From assembly GCF_009757775.1 (NCBI RefSeq), contig NZ_RHLK01000012.1, forward strand, positions 1 through 64,000: 64,000 nt of DNA. Reading direction: 5' to 3'. Position numbers and translations under genes: made by a program. This document shows, one piece after another, positions 24,169 through 33,381 of this stretch. Origin of the DNA: Paenibacillus lutrae (lineage in GTDB: Bacteria; Bacillota; Bacilli; Paenibacillales; NBRC-103111). Position 1 is the stretch's first letter. Each line of letters starts with the position of its first letter. Under the pieces are notes generated by a model, which worked only from the letters and a program-made list of their open reading frames with translations, made no database searches and was not told the origin of the DNA.

Positions 24169-24615
24169 TTGGATCACACAGATCATAATATATTAGCCAT
24201 TCTTCAGGAGAACGGACGCATCAGCATGACGGAGCTGGGGAAAAAGGTGGGGCTGACCTCACCTGCCGCAGCGGAACGTGTCCGTCGTCTGGAGGACCGG
24301 GGGGTTCTGACCGGGTATCGCGCCTCTGTATCACCCGATGCTTTGGGTAAGACCGTCGTAGCCTATATCCTGATGGAGACGGAACATTGCAAAAGGTACG
24401 TCGAGTTCGTGCGGACGGTTCCGGAAGTGGCGGAGTGCCACAGAATTGCGGGTCCTTACAGCTATTTGACCAAGATTATCACGAGTACTGTAAGGGACCT
24501 CGAACTATTTATCGACGCATCCATGCAGTATGGCAAACCGACCACGCTTGTCGCTTTGTCATCGCCTTTGGCGCATGCGCCCATACTGCCGAAGCTGGAG
24601 CAATCGGTCTTATAA
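24169..24615 (+). CDS. Lrp/AsnC-family transcriptional regulator
   Basis: 148 residues. The N-terminal winged helix-turn-helix reads DHNILAILQENGRISMTELGKKVGLT, and the C-terminal half is a RAM/AsnC effector domain (residues about 65-145) that forms octamers and binds an amino acid. It starts with TTG at 24169, with GGGGAG placed before it. It stands divergent to the isochorismatase-like gene, a common arrangement for a local regulator, and upstream of the peroxidase operon, from which it is separated by a promoter. Confidence 0.9.
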   Translation: MDHTDHNILAILQENGRISMTELGKKVGLTSPAAAERVRRLEDRGVLTGYRASVSPDALGKTVVAYILMETEHCKRYVEFVRTVPEVAECHRIAGPYSYLTKIITSTVRDLELFIDASMQYGKPTTLVALSSPLAHAPILPKLEQSVL

Positions 24616-24652
24616 AGGATCTATACAAAAGGTTCTTAGAACGCACCTTAAT

Positions 24653-24681
24653 TTGACTTCCTCCCGTTATAAACGTATATT
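24653..24681 (+). promoter_or_regulatory. Sigma-A promoter of the peroxidase-ohrR operon
   Basis: TTGACT at 24653-24658, 17-base spacer, TATATT at 24676-24681. Confidence 0.75.
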
Positions 24682-24705
24682 GGTTTCAGACATTTTAATT
24701 TTGCG

Positions 24706-24717
24706 CAATTTAAATTG
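24706..24717 (+). promoter_or_regulatory. Candidate OhrR operator
   Basis: Perfect 12-base palindrome CAATTTAAATTG about 20 bases after the expected transcription start. It is close to the AATT-rich inverted repeats bound by Bacillus OhrR. Autoregulation by the downstream OhrR is inferred. Confidence 0.5.
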
Positions 24718-24749
24718 GATCAAAATGGATAATTCGGGAGGTTAAGAAG

Positions 24750-25229
24750 ATGGGTGTATATGAATACAAGGCTCAGCGGATTAACGGAGAAGAACAGTCG
24801 CTTGCCGATTACGAAGGAAAAGTCCTATTGATCGTCAACACGGCGAGTAAATGCGGATTTACCCCCCAGTATAAAGGACTTCAGGAACTTTACGACCAAT
24901 ATAAAGACCGGGGTTTTGAAGTGCTCGGCTTCCCCAGCAATCAGTTTATGGAGCAGGAGCCGGGGACAGCGGAGGAAATCGAGCAATTCTGTCAAGTGAA
25001 TTACGGTGTTACCTTTCCCATGTTCGCCAAAGTCGATGTAAAAGGAAAGGATGCCCATCCTTTGTTTGACTATCTGACCAGCCGCACAAAGGGGATTCTG
25101 TCCAAAGAGGTAAAGTGGAATTTTGCCAAATTCCTCGTTAACCGCTCCGGAGAAGTGGTAGAACGGTTCGCGCCGACCACGGTCCCTGCCAAAATCGCGG
25201 ATGACATTGAAAAGCTTCTGGCTGAATAA
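24750..25229 (+). CDS. Glutathione peroxidase family peroxidase (thiol, BsaA-like)
   Basis: 159 residues. The three family signatures are present: NTASKCGFT with peroxidatic Cys35, FPSNQF, and KWNFAKFLV. A second cysteine (Cys81, EQFCQVNYG) fits the resolving cysteine of the thioredoxin-dependent, cysteine-type enzymes of Gram-positives, so it probably reduces organic hydroperoxides with thioredoxin rather than glutathione. GGGAGG precedes the ATG. The ohrR gene follows after 54 bases. Confidence 0.92.
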   Translation: MGVYEYKAQRINGEEQSLADYEGKVLLIVNTASKCGFTPQYKGLQELYDQYKDRGFEVLGFPSNQFMEQEPGTAEEIEQFCQVNYGVTFPMFAKVDVKGKDAHPLFDYLTSRTKGILSKEVKWNFAKFLVNRSGEVVERFAPTTVPAKIADDIEKLLAE

Positions 25230-25283
25230 AGAAACAAGTTGCGGTATAGCTTCACTTGACCTGTAAAGTAAGGATGATCTCAA

Positions 25284-25742
25284 ATGAATTCAGAATCCAG
25301 ACATAAGCTGGAGAATCAGCTTTGTTTTGCTCTCTACGCTTGTTCGCGCGAAATTACGCGGATGTATACACCGCTGCTGGACGAGCTGGGTGTCACCTAC
25401 CCGCAGTATCTCGTTCTGCTGGTGTTGTGGGAGGAAGGGGAGGCGACGGTTAAGGAGCTCGGAGAACGGCTCTTCCTCGACTCCGGTACCTTGACGCCGA
25501 TGCTGAAGCGGATGGAGGCGTCCGGTATGCTTACCCGGACGCGGTCGAGCCTGGATGAGCGCAGCGTCGTCATCCGGCTGACGGATCAGGGCCGGAAGCT
25601 GGAGAAGCGCGGCGCCTGCATACCGGACCAGCTGCTCACCCGTGTTGACGGAGATCAAGAGGAGGCGGACCTGCTGCTCAGGCAGGTGCGCGGTCTTCTC
25701 ATGACGGTCAACAAGCTGAACCGCAGCGCCAAAGACTCTTGA
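25284..25742 (+). CDS. ohrR: MarR-family organic-peroxide sensor, OhrR-type
   Basis: 152 residues with a MarR winged helix ([25 protein letters not shown]) and the wing [10 protein letters not shown]. The N-terminal reactive cysteine that defines OhrR is present at Cys14 ([12 protein letters not shown]), equivalent to Cys15 of B. subtilis OhrR; an additional Cys at position 20 and one near 112 are also visible. Oxidation of the cysteine by organic peroxides releases DNA. It lies downstream of the peroxidase, and an OhrR-like palindrome lies in front of the operon, suggesting a self-regulated peroxide response. Confidence 0.85.
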   Translation: MNSESRHKLENQLCFALYACSREITRMYTPLLDELGVTYPQYLVLLVLWEEGEATVKELGERLFLDSGTLTPMLKRMEASGMLTRTRSSLDERSVVIRLTDQGRKLEKRGACIPDQLLTRVDGDQEEADLLLRQVRGLLMTVNKLNRSAKDS

Positions 25743-25873
25743 TCTGGCGGGAGAACCGCCGTAAGAGCCTCTTCTACGAGCCTTTGCTTGAGGGCTGGGT
25801 CGCCGCAGCAAGCATGCTCCTTAGCGGGTATGTTATGCAAGCGGATAATCGACAATCAGGCGCGCTAATCCCC

Positions 25874-25920
25874 AAAGAAGCCATGAAACCTGTCTGGACG
25901 GGTTTCATGGCTTCTTTGTA
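25874..25920 (+). terminator. Terminator after ohrR
   Basis: Seventeen-base perfect stem AAAGAAGCCATGAAACC / GGTTTCATGGCTTCTTT with a 10-base loop. Confidence 0.85.
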
Positions 25921-25968
25921 ATGCTGCCGGCTCTTACGTATGAAGTGAGGCATATCCCTATTCGGATT

Positions 25969-27555
25969 CTATTGATTGGTAAACGTTACGTAAAGATGTG
26001 CATTGTAAGACTGCTGACTGGTACGCTTCTCCGGGTTCCGGCTCTGAGTTCGGATGGTCACGGAAGAATTGCCGTCCATTTTGAGCTTCACGGGAAGTTC
26101 CTCCTGCCGCAAGAAGGCGGTGCCACTACTCAGCTGCACATATAAATCGACCTTATCCTGAGAAATCAACTGGATAGTCACATATTTAGATCCGTTGTTA
26201 GGGAAAGTCTGCTTGAGCTCTCCCTCTCTCTTAAGATCACGGATCGCGCTGGCTCCCGGCGGAGCGATCAGGTTGTTCGTTTCATTGCCGCTGCCTGTAC
26301 CCTTATCGGGCTTGGTCGTTGGCGGAATCTCATCGTGGAACGAAACGTGCAGGGAGGCAGGGTACGTGCTTAGCGGCGATCTTTTCTCCGGGTTGCGGCT
26401 TTGCGATTTGATGCCGATTTGCGCCGCACGGTCCACTTGGATATACCGGGGCAGTTCTTCCTGCCTCAGAAAAGCAATATCTCCGTTCATGTAGAGGTAC
26501 AGATCGACCGCATCCTTGGAGGTAAGCTCCAGTTTCATATATTTCTTACCGCCGGGATATACAATCGTATTGAATTCTCCTTCCCGCTGAAGATCGCGGC
26601 TGTACGGCCCGGTTCCCTCGGCAGCTTCGCCAGGCTTCGGTGCGGGCATGGGAACAGGCCGCAGGATATCGGAAGGATTGATGCTGGAATACTCGTGCAG
26701 GACGCCTTCGGTTTTGAGATGATCGAGTAGGCGGTGAAGAACCGTTACGGCTTCTGCACGTGTCAGCTTCGCGGACGGATAGAATTTACCGCTTGTGTCC
26801 TCCGCTGTAAGGATGCCCGAAGTATGGACATTTAACAGGGCGTCTGCATTCAGAGCGCTGTAATCGTCGTGGCTTGATGAGCATGTGCCGCCCGGCTCTT
26901 TGAGCAGAAGAATAGGGAAGATCCCCCCGGGAATTCCGGATTCGTACCGGTCTGTCTTTTCATTATCGCGGAAAGACTCTAAATCGGAATCATTCGTGAA
27001 GGTCCGGGTTTCAATATCTTTGAGCTGTCCGAGCTGGGTGCATACATCACTCCGGGTCTCTGTCCATTCTTCAATTCCGTAATAGCCGTGCAGCATGGAG
27101 GCCAGGTTAAACCGGCTGAATGTATACTCCGGGTTATACAAATCCTGATTACCGGAACGTGTGACGGTATTGTCGGCTATGCTGACGAAGGAATCGGAGA
27201 TTTCGCGGTAAGCCCAGTGAGAAGCGGGGACATCCGCATAGGCGTCAATAAAATGGTAGCCTTTAAGCTCCGGACGCAGGCTGGGGCGGTATTTATCGAA
27301 CAGCCGGTATGTCATAACGGCCCATTCTGTTTTCGTTACGTAACGTCCGGGCTTGAAAGTGCCGTCGGGATAGCCCTGCAGAATGCCTTTCTGCGCCATG
27401 AATTTAATGGACTGGACGGCCCAGCCGTATTGGGCACTGTCTACGTCCGGAAAAGGCGTCTCCGTCAATCCGGCTCGTGTAGGTCCGGCATATAGCCCTG
27501 AGAACGCTACGAGCAGAACTAATGTTACTGCTAAACGGTGTGTAAACTTCTTCAT
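25969..27555 (-). CDS. S-layer-homology (SLH) domain surface protein with two C-terminal repeats
   Basis: 528 residues, exported (signal peptide to about residue 28). SLH modules follow: FPDVDSAQYGWAVQSI...GILQGYPDGTFKPG (about 36-80), a second, weaker one (VPASHWAYREI, about 105-150), and a third near 235-280 (GILTAEDTSGKFYPSAKLTR), which bind pyruvylated wall polymer. The C-terminal 200 residues hold two tandem copies of a roughly 85-residue beta-rich unit, each with LREGE/KREGEL, VDLY, AFLRQEELP and QSRNPEKR. The function of this repeat is unknown; a carbohydrate- or surface-binding role is a guess. Confidence 0.85.
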   Translation of the reverse strand: MKKFTHRLAVTLVLLVAFSGLYAGPTRAGLTETPFPDVDSAQYGWAVQSIKFMAQKGILQGYPDGTFKPGRYVTKTEWAVMTYRLFDKYRPSLRPELKGYHFIDAYADVPASHWAYREISDSFVSIADNTVTRSGNQDLYNPEYTFSRFNLASMLHGYYGIEEWTETRSDVCTQLGQLKDIETRTFTNDSDLESFRDNEKTDRYESGIPGGIFPILLLKEPGGTCSSSHDDYSALNADALLNVHTSGILTAEDTSGKFYPSAKLTRAEAVTVLHRLLDHLKTEGVLHEYSSINPSDILRPVPMPAPKPGEAAEGTGPYSRDLQREGEFNTIVYPGGKKYMKLELTSKDAVDLYLYMNGDIAFLRQEELPRYIQVDRAAQIGIKSQSRNPEKRSPLSTYPASLHVSFHDEIPPTTKPDKGTGSGNETNNLIAPPGASAIRDLKREGELKQTFPNNGSKYVTIQLISQDKVDLYVQLSSGTAFLRQEELPVKLKMDGNSSVTIRTQSRNPEKRTSQQSYNAHLYVTFTNQ

Positions 27556-27846
27556 TCTAAGCTCCTTCCATGTAAGAATTCAGGGAATGCTAAGAAGCTG
27601 CCGGCTTATACTCCATCATGCAGTCTCCACATTAAGGATATTATCGGCTTCTAACCGCCTAAATTTTAGTAAATGACCCAAGGGCTCCTGAATGAGACGG
27701 AGACCAGGCACCGGATAAAGGAGTACTAAATCAAGCAGAGTCAGCAATAGAATGCCTGAGCGGGCAAAAGAAAAACAACGCCCGGATTGCGGACGCTGTT
27801 TATTTTTGTTGTACAGGATGCAAGGATGAGAGGTGACCGTCCTGAG
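27556..27846. other. Intergenic region between the SLH gene and pbuX
   Basis: 290 bases. It holds the pbuX terminator at 27766-27798. No gene or convincing promoter for the SLH protein was seen. Confidence 0.5.
27766..27798 (-). terminator. Terminator of the xpt-pbuX operon
   Basis: Minus-strand CAGCGTCCG / CGGGCGTTG stem (two G-U pairs, 5-base loop) followed by TTTTTC. Confidence 0.7.
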
Positions 27847-29855
<2,009 letters not shown>

Positions 29856-29962
29856 GAAAGTCCAAAATTTCGCCAAACGCCAAAAGAAGCTCAGCCGGAA
29901 GAGAGACCGAAGTCACAATAATCCGGGGGAACACGCTATGGCGATAGCGAATTTCTCAATCA

Positions 29963-30028
29963 CTCGTAGTCTGATCATTTACGGTGATCAGGTAGAGACT
30001 GGCGGGCCTATTCCCGCCTTTATACGAG
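29963..30028 (-). promoter_or_regulatory. Guanine-class purine riboswitch aptamer
   Basis: On the minus strand the 66-base aptamer has P1 CTCGTA/TACGAG, the conserved TATAA junction, P2 GGCGGG...CCCGCC, TCTCTACC, P3 CTGATCA...TGATCAG around CCGTAAA, and GACTA before P1. The specificity base is C (GACTA), the guanine/hypoxanthine class rather than the adenine class. Ligand binding closes P1 and lets the terminator at 29813-29855 form. Confidence 0.93.
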
Positions 30029-30063
30029 CTGGCTATTTAATTGACTGGGTATGCGTGTTCCTC

Positions 30064-30092
30064 ATTATACTCCAGACATGTGAGGTTGAAAA
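30064..30092 (-). promoter_or_regulatory. Promoter of the xpt-pbuX operon
   Basis: Minus strand TTTTCA (30092-30087), 17-base spacer, TATAAT (30069-30064); the start site falls about 30 bases before the riboswitch P1. Confidence 0.65.
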
Positions 30093-30510
30093 GTGGTAAA
30101 TTGACGAAAAGACGAACTTTTTGGCGATATATGGATAAGTTTGTTCGTCTATACTGCAAAAAAGCTTTTTTTACGAACTACAATCCTAAAATGTGGAAGG
30201 GATGCTGCGCAATGGGAGAAGGCGGTCGTGCATCCGGGTAGTGAGAAGGCTGCGCTTGGGACCGGCACGGGACCGGTATGGGACTTTATACCTGGGAGGT
30301 GTATTACCATGTTGCCCCGATCACTTTTTTGAGAGAACGCAGGAGCAGAAGTTAAAAGAAGAAAAGTAATAAATAGATAGCCGACTAAACATATGGATTA
30401 TTTTAACTAAAAATTATAATATCTAACAGTTTCCTGACGGTTTCTTAACACTTTCTCTAACTAAGGGTGGTACAATTGTCCCACTTACCAATGAAGAAGG
30501 GGAATTGTTT
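30093..30510. other. Intergenic region before the chemoreceptor gene
   Basis: About 420 bases. A seven-codon open frame (MLPRSLF, ATG at 30309) follows a good GGGAGG site but has no further support. TGGTACAATTGTCCCA at 30468-30483 is a 16-base near-perfect palindrome overlapping a TACAAT that could be a -10 element, so it may be an operator for the chemoreceptor gene. No c-di-GMP riboswitch or T-box was seen. Confidence 0.35.
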
Positions 30511-31989
30511 ATGGACTTGATTTCCAGAATTTCAGAGAAAAACACCATTACCCGTAATGCTCTTGTGTTAAAAGCTTTAAGCATCTCGCTGGCACTTTCT
30601 ATTCTGCTGCTAATGGTTGTTGATATTCCCCTGCTGTCTGCCTTAAGCACGACGGGACTGAGTCTTCTGACGGTGGGACTGGTTTTCTATCTGCACCGTA
30701 CCGGTAAACACATTTATAAGATTGGCTATATCGCTGTTATCGGTAATGCGCTCACAACTTTTTTTATTCTGATGCAAATGCCCAATGAAACAAACGTGTT
30801 CTCGATTTACTTCTTACTTGTAATTGCTCTTGTCTATATGCAAATGCCTGTGCTGCTTACAGGAATGGGGCTTGGACTTATTCTGATGGTCGTTCATCTG
30901 TTCGTGTCAGAGACGGGGGCTGCTGTTAACCCTACTATAAAAGGCACCTACTTCTTCTATTTTATTCTTATCTCTGTTCTGTGTCTGGCAATTACGAGAA
31001 GCGCCCGGTACCTAGTCGCTGACATTGTTTCAGCGCAGACGGAAGCCGAGAAGATGCTGGCGGAACAAGAACGGCAGGAAAAGCTGCTGAATGAGCAGGT
31101 GACGATTATATCAGGGAACATTTCTATGTTGGCGCAAAAAAGCGGGGAAAATAATTTGTCGTTCGACGAAATGAGTCTTGCTTTTCAGGAAATTGCGGAG
31201 GGCGCGAATAATCAGATGGAATCCACGCTAAGTATTACGGATTCCATTCAGCATTCCAACGGTATGCTGGATGAAATGTTCGGTAATATGGAGGGCTTGC
31301 TCCGTAATATGGAAGCGAGCGGGGAATCCGCCGAAGAAGGCGGGAAGCGGATGGATGAGCTGGCGAGCGTCATCGAACAGTTCAAGGAAATCATCATGGA
31401 AATGTCCAAGGACATTCATGCCCTGACAGCGAGGATCGGGGAAGCTTCCGAATTTAACGTTTCTATTCGTGAGATTGCCCAGCAGACGAATCTGCTCTCG
31501 CTGAACGCCAGCATCGAGGCAGCCAGAGCGGGCGATGAAGGCCGCGGTTTCGCGGTGGTAGCGAGCGAAATCCGCAAACTCGCGGAGATGTCAGACTACG
31601 CGGCGGAGCAGATTTCGCTTAAGCTCGCGGAAGTGAACGGCCAGGCTGTCCAAACCAGCCAGAATATGAACAATGTGGCCCTGCAAATGGATCGCAGCAG
31701 TGAAATGACGGCCGCAACGCGCAAGGCATTCGAAGAGCTTCGCGCTTCGATCCGTGAACTGGGTGAACGTACGCGCAGCACCAATGGAATGATCGAGACG
31801 ATCCGTGAATCGGCCGGATCGATTGAAGAATCGACCAACAATTTCGCTTCCATTACGGAGGAATCTACAGCGGCTCTTCAGGAGCTTTCCGCGACCGTAC
31901 ACTCTCTGCTTAATCAGAACGCTCAGATGGTCGTCCTCATTCAGGAGAATGATACGTCGATCAAAAAACTTTTACGAACCCAAAACTAA
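30511..31989 (+). CDS. Methyl-accepting chemotaxis protein with a polytopic membrane sensor
   Basis: 492 residues. Instead of the usual two helices around a periplasmic domain, the N-terminal 165 residues form about six closely spaced membrane helices with very short loops, and no HAMP is evident. A coiled-coil region follows, then the MCP signalling hairpin with the highly conserved tip [26 protein letters not shown] (first 20 given region near residue 325). It relays signals to CheA/CheW. The ligand is unknown; a membrane-embedded or energy-state signal is possible. AAGGGG lies eight bases before the ATG at 30511. Confidence 0.88.
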   Translation: MDLISRISEKNTITRNALVLKALSISLALSILLLMVVDIPLLSALSTTGLSLLTVGLVFYLHRTGKHIYKIGYIAVIGNALTTFFILMQMPNETNVFSIYFLLVIALVYMQMPVLLTGMGLGLILMVVHLFVSETGAAVNPTIKGTYFFYFILISVLCLAITRSARYLVADIVSAQTEAEKMLAEQERQEKLLNEQVTIISGNISMLAQKSGENNLSFDEMSLAFQEIAEGANNQMESTLSITDSIQHSNGMLDEMFGNMEGLLRNMEASGESAEEGGKRMDELASVIEQFKEIIMEMSKDIHALTARIGEASEFNVSIREIAQQTNLLSLNASIEAARAGDEGRGFAVVASEIRKLAEMSDYAAEQISLKLAEVNGQAVQTSQNMNNVALQMDRSSEMTAATRKAFEELRASIRELGERTRSTNGMIETIRESAGSIEESTNNFASITEESTAALQELSATVHSLLNQNAQMVVLIQENDTSIKKLLRTQN

Positions 31990-32001
31990 ATTCGCACGTA
32001 G

Positions 32002-32034
32002 AAAACAGCAGAGACGCGCTCTGCTGTTTTTTTA
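32002..32034 (+). terminator. Terminator after the chemoreceptor gene
   Basis: Twelve-base perfect stem AAAACAGCAGAG / CTCTGCTGTTTT, loop ACGCG, then TTTT. Confidence 0.88.
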
Positions 32035-32086
32035 GTACCATGCGTTATAAATCAGCATGCTGAATTTGAGAATTCACATCCCGGGG

Positions 32087-32743
32087 TTAATCACGGCTGC
32101 GGATCACCAGAAGAAGCCCGGAACGGATCTGAATGATCCCGCGCTTCTCTTCCAGCACGTTGCTGATTCCAAGGGATTGTCCGATGGTGAGTGTGGCCTC
32201 CTTAAGCGGGTAGCGGAAACCTGTTAACGTGATACCAGTAACTTCTGTTGTAAGAGGAAGCAGCGAGACGTTGGGATAAGGTCCCGAGGAAATCTCGGTC
32301 GTACTGCTTATGACCTCAATTTCATTGTAGGCATCCATAATCCGGGAACGGATCCCGATCTCAGCTCCTTTGCGAAGCAAGTGGATGTTGGCAAGTGTAT
32401 GGTCCATACGGGTACCCAGAGCTCCGAGCAGAGTGATTTGAGACGGACTGCGTTCAAGCGCCATACTGTAGGCCAGTTCTGTATCCGTCCAATCTTTATC
32501 CACCGCATCGCAGGTAATGAACTGATCGCTGCCCGCGCGGATTTCTTCCCGTTCTTCCGGGGTAACGGAATCGAAATCGCCCAGCGCAAGCTGCGGTCTG
32601 TATCCGCTGCGGATCAGATGAAGCGCGCCGCGGTCAGCTCCGATTAAATAATCACAGGAGGGATGGAGACCTTCCAGCTGATCATGAGCCCAAGGGCCAA
32701 TGGAGCCTCCCGTCACAATGACAATATGCTGTTTCTGACTCAC
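32087..32743 (-). CDS. thiN: Thiamine pyrophosphokinase
   Basis: 218 residues. Family motifs: GADRGA near residue 36, LGDFDSV near 55, the acidic DWTDTELA near 85 and GALGTRMDH near 108. It transfers pyrophosphate from ATP to thiamine, making thiamine diphosphate in one step. The GTG start at 32743 is chosen because AAGGAG stands eight bases upstream; an ATG 14 codons earlier is part of a TATAATG that looks like the promoter -10. Monocistronic on the minus strand. Confidence 0.9.
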   Translation of the reverse strand: MSQKQHIVIVTGGSIGPWAHDQLEGLHPSCDYLIGADRGALHLIRSGYRPQLALGDFDSVTPEEREEIRAGSDQFITCDAVDKDWTDTELAYSMALERSPSQITLLGALGTRMDHTLANIHLLRKGAEIGIRSRIMDAYNEIEVISSTTEISSGPYPNVSLLPLTTEVTGITLTGFRYPLKEATLTIGQSLGISNVLEEKRGIIQIRSGLLLVIRSRD

Positions 32744-32872
32744 GCGAGCTGCTCCTTCCGGACAAACGTTAAGATGAATTCCCATTATAGCATATGGGAT
32801 GGGCAGCTATCATAACGGTTGAACAGCAAGATTTGGGGCGGATACAGGAGCAAGATCGGATTTTTGGACCAT

Positions 32873-32899
32873 TAAAAAAACGGGCCTCGGAGGCCCGTT
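32873..32899 (-). terminator. Terminator after the YjzC-like gene
   Basis: Nine-base stem AACGGGCCT / AGGCCCGTT with a three-base loop; on the minus strand it is followed by TTTTT. Confidence 0.88.
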
Positions 32900-32905
32900 C
32901 TAATC

Positions 32906-33145
32906 TTACCGGTCACCCTGCTGAACATGCAGGCGCGGCGGTGTGTTTTCTTGCTGCTGGTGGTCAATTTCCGCTTCATTCATGGAGAAGCCTTTCATTT
33001 CCCATGTGGTTCGGCCAAGTACGAGATCGGCAGGGAATGTATCCCCGCGCTTAAGGGTGACTTCACGTCCCGCTTCATCCGCGTACACACCATCTGTTTC
33101 AACGGTTTCGCCTGTCATAGGATCCATGCTTTTATCGTTGGACAT
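32906..33145 (-). CDS. Small YjzC-like protein
   Basis: 79 residues, hydrophilic. The central part DGVYADEAGREVTLKRGDTFP and the following TTWEMKGF resemble the YjzC family, short proteins of unknown function common in spore formers. The family assignment is tentative. A GGAGATTGAAGGA stretch precedes the ATG, and it has its own terminator. Gln/His-rich C-terminus. Confidence 0.65.
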   Translation of the reverse strand: MSNDKSMDPMTGETVETDGVYADEAGREVTLKRGDTFPADLVLGRTTWEMKGFSMNEAEIDHQQQENTPPRLHVQQGDR

Positions 33146-33186
33146 TCCTTCAATCTCCTTTCTGTTCTCTTATTATGAACTTTTTT

Positions 33187-33237
33187 TTCGACAAATATTT
33201 TGAACGCTAACTGAATTTATTGTCTTAATTTGTCGAA
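33187..33237. promoter_or_regulatory. Paired, inverted Spo0A-like boxes
   Basis: TTCGACAAAT at 33187-33196 and ATTTGTCGAA at 33228-33237 are perfect 10-base inverted copies, each containing TGTCGAA, the core of the Spo0A box (TGNCGAA). They lie about 40 bases before the small-protein gene on one side and 150 bases before the sensor kinase on the other. Binding is inferred. Confidence 0.5.
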
Positions 33238-33381
33238 ATAGGTTGTAAATTGATAAAAATTTAATGGGGATACAGGAAATTTGGCATGGGGGTCGAAATC
33301 AATTCTTTAGTGAAACATCTGCTTACAGAATAACCAGGATATGCCGAAATGTGGCAACAGCTCGGTAAGAGGATAAATACA

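Noticed and set aside
30309-30332. Seven-codon leader peptide MLPRSLF behind a good ribosome-binding site
   Set aside because: No codon pattern typical of an attenuator, no associated terminator, and 180 bases from the next gene.
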